NCBI GenBank assembly: GCA_019918135.1
Contig: WBZZ01003008.1
Location: 148,501-212,500, forward strand
Length of the DNA stretch: 64,000 bases
Origin: Paulinella micropora
Taxonomy: Eukaryota > Cercozoa > Imbricatea > Euglyphida > Paulinellidae
Direction: 5' to 3'
Of the stretch, positions 61,663 through 64,000 are shown one piece after another; the first letter of the stretch is position 1; each line of letters opens with the position of its first letter. A model generated the notes under the pieces. The model worked only from the letters and a program-made list of their open reading frames with translations, was not told the DNA's origin and ran no database searches. The position numbers and the translations under genes were made by a program.

Positions 61663-62068
61663 CCCAATGGCCTCAAGGCGTTAAACTGTGACGCCAACTC
61701 ATAACCCTTTGGTGGTAGATGCTGGGGAGGAGGGTCGTTGCGCGCGTAAAAGATCTTAAACTCCGCATATGCTGGTTGATAGCCCAGGACCCAGCAGACA
61801 CCAGATTGTTATGGGTGGGGTTTCGAGGCAGCTCTAGCAACCGCGCTTGGTGTATGCACTTGCACATTCGGTGACGTCTTGCAAGAGGTTGCTGGGACTG
61901 CGGAATAACCTCGGCTTAGTGCAGTCTTGCCCTCAGGAGCTCCATCGGTGGCCCCGATCATCAGGCGAGAGACTGACACGGGGGGGTGGAGGACCTCGAA
62001 CAAGGGTATTGGAGGCTTATGTCCGTTGAGGATATGCCATTAGCTGCATCAGTACGCCTCAGATATAG
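61660..62068 (+). mobile_element. SINE-like unit C, longer copy
   Basis: Homologous to 49226-49538 and about 100 bp longer at its 5' end (CAGCCCAATGGCCTCAAGG start). Confidence 0.65.
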
Positions 62069-62079
62069 TATTATTATTA

Positions 62080-62118
<39 letters not shown>

Positions 62119-62120
62119 GT

Positions 62121-62359
62121 GGCACCGCGATAGCCCAGTGGTTAAGGTCTACCATCTGGGACCTGTCGCCAGTTCGATTCCCGTCGGTGCCAGTATTTTC
62201 AAAGGATATTTTCTTTGAAAGTATTGGCCTGTCTGGAAGGCTTGGAGCTGCCTTGCGGGTGTGTCAGTAGAGCCTATCGTCAAATCTTCGTACTCCCCTC
62301 GCGGGTGAGACGATGGAGGCACATGTGCAGAAATGCATTCGCCATTGACAGAGAAGCAC
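62121..62359 (+). mobile_element. SINE-A2 subfamily
   Basis: Near-identical to 61176-61413. Confidence 0.85.
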
Positions 62360-62381
62360 TATTATTATTATTATTATTATT

Positions 62382-62650
62382 GACACCGTGATAGCCCAGT
62401 GGTCAAGTTCTACCATCTGAGCCCTGTCGCCAGTTCGATTCCCGTCGGTGCCACCAGTATTTTCATTGAACATACCGATCTGTCTGGACCAGTATTTTCA
62501 TTGAACATACCTGCCCGTCTGGAAGTGTTGGAACTGCCCTTGCGGGGGTGTCATTAGAGCTTATCGTCAATTCTTCGTACTCCCCTCACGGGTGAGACGA
62601 TGGAGGCGCATGTGCAGAAATGCATCAGCCATTGACAGAGAAGCACGCAC
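62382..62650 (+). mobile_element. SINE-A, full length, doubled module
   Basis: Tail has an extra GCAC before (TTA)n. Confidence 0.9.
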
Positions 62651-62678
62651 TATTATTATTATTATTATTATTATTATT

Positions 62679-62942
62679 GACACCGTGATAGCCCAGTGGT
62701 CAAGTTCTACCATCTGGGCCCTGTCGCCAGTTCGATTCCCGTCGGTGCCACCAGTATTTTCATTGAACATACCGCTCCGTCTGGACCAGTATTTTCATTG
62801 AACATACCGTCCGTCTGGAAGTGTTGGAACTGCCCTTGCGGGGGTGTCATTAGAGCCTATCGTCAATTCTTCGTACTCCCCTCACGGGTGAGACGATGGA
62901 GGCGCATGTGCAGAAATGCATCAGCCATTGACAGAGAAGCAC
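62679..62942 (+). mobile_element. SINE-A, full length, doubled module
   Basis: Last copy of the second cluster; followed by (TTA)n to about 63,002. Confidence 0.9.
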
Positions 62943-62985
<43 letters not shown>

Positions 62986-63002
62986 GTTATTATTATTATT
63001 AG

Positions 63003-63086
63003 CCTTCTTGTTCTCCGTTTTTTTCTTTATTCTTCTTTTCAATATCAGCCCTCCCTCCTCCGCATTTTCCTTCTTCCTTGTTCTCT

Positions 63087-63125
<39 letters not shown>

Positions 63126-64000
63126 TTGTTTTTTTCTCCTTTGCTTCTTCTTTCGTCTTTCTTACTTCTCCCTTCTTTATTGCTGCTTTTTTCTTCCTTC
63201 TTCCTTCTTTTTTGTTTTTTTATTCTTCATCCCTCTTTCTGCTTTCTTCTTCTTTTTCTTCTTACTCCTCTTTTACATATATTATACGCAAACATAGCAT
63301 TACATGTATACATGGGTATCCATTGATGCAGTGTGACAATATTCCCCCCTCTCCCTGTCTTCGTCTCACCCTAGAAAAACACTAACGGCAAAATGCTGGA
63401 AAAATGAAAAAAATCTGAAATTATGAGTACCCAGTAAAAATTACAACGGCAGTCCGCAAAGGCCTCTCGGAAGGCCATAAACACCAGGTTTTGACTTTTT
63501 AAGGCCAAGTTTGAAAGAAACAAAACAAAAGAAACAAACAAAACAAACAAAACAGCACAAGCAACCAAATAAACAAACAAACAGACAAACAAACAACGAA
63601 TACGACAACGGCGACAACAACAACAACAACAAAAGCTGGGCCCCATGAGTTGAAAGCTTCAATATTTTTACGCATGTTTTAACTAGAAATTTCACCAACA
63701 ATTTTCCGGGAGAGGGGGGAAGGGGGAGTAGGAGGAGGTAGTATTTTCACATATATATATGTATATATATATATATGGAAACATACATACTTTGTATCCA
63801 GGTAAACGCAGATGCTTCACATAGTATTTGGCAAATATTTTCACAGATGAAGCTGTCTTCAGGTCCGAATAGGGAAAGTGACCTCTGAACAAGATCCTAG
63901 TAAAGGATCTCCTGTGGTGTTCATCCTAGAACAACAAACTGGTGACGTAATGATGTGACTCAAAAGCACATACCACAATATGGGCTCCGGTTCTGTCAAC
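63003..64000. other. No gene seen; pyrimidine-rich tract and simple repeats
   Basis: T/C-rich DNA to about 63,290 with a T-tract at 63,090-63,124, then unremarkable DNA with an interrupted CAAA/CAA repeat (63,515-63,635) and a TATATA run near 63,752-63,776. Confidence 0.7.

Overview
The window looks like a chromosome of a microbial eukaryote (an alga or other protist; I cannot name the species) carrying two virus-derived blocks followed by a retroelement-rich tract. Reasons: a Polinton-type gene set, tRNA-derived SINEs, a non-LTR retrotransposon, an LTR retrotransposon with target-site duplications, and AATAAA signals after intronless genes.

Block 1 (1 to about 20,030, AT-rich) is most of a Polinton-like virus/element. 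It has a protein-primed DNA polymerase B (5' end outside the window), two small ExoX-C-like proteins, a candidate virion beta-protein, major capsid protein, penton (minor capsid) protein, adenain-like maturation protease, coiled-coil protein, small basic core-like protein, A32-type packaging ATPase, a short membrane protein, a long fibre ending in a Peptidase_S74 chaperone, and a retroviral-type integrase. Genes are packed tightly. Most open with an AATATA-like box just before the ATG. Many end in a hairpin that touches or overlaps the stop codon. A complete morphogenesis set, a replicative polymerase and an integrase imply an element able to make virions and integrate.

Block 2 (about 20,036 to 43,464, very GC-rich) holds about 14 intronless genes plus one truncated fragment. 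Intergenic spaces carry long poly-C/poly-G tracts and AATAAA signals instead of hairpins. Recognisable members are a family-A-polymerase-like plus SF3 helicase gene (resembling the transpoviron/virophage TVpol type), a zeta-like P-loop ATPase, a possible F-box protein, a secreted EGF-like protein, a class 3 lipase, a MYND finger protein, a Sel1-repeat protein and an SGNH/PC-esterase-like protein. At least four others are unrecognised. A 650-bp array of palindromic repeats lies between the first two intact genes. The mix suggests an integrated, undescribed DNA virus or large mobile element; I found no capsid gene in it.

Block 3 (43,465 to 64,000) is host repeat DNA. A gag-only LTR retrotransposon (two 298-299-bp LTRs, perfect 6-bp target duplication) sits exactly at the start codon of the last block-2 gene. 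A non-LTR retrotransposon (EEP endonuclease plus reverse transcriptase) follows, with about 25 SINE-like units strung on (TTA)n arrays, all in one orientation. Several SINE families share a 3' tail with the LINE, which suggests that the LINE mobilised them.

Many reading frames in all three blocks are broken by single-base indels, several at homopolymers. Either the assembly is an unpolished long-read product or these are decaying copies; the sequence alone does not decide, although an in-frame TAG in the polymerase-helicase gene is not an indel.
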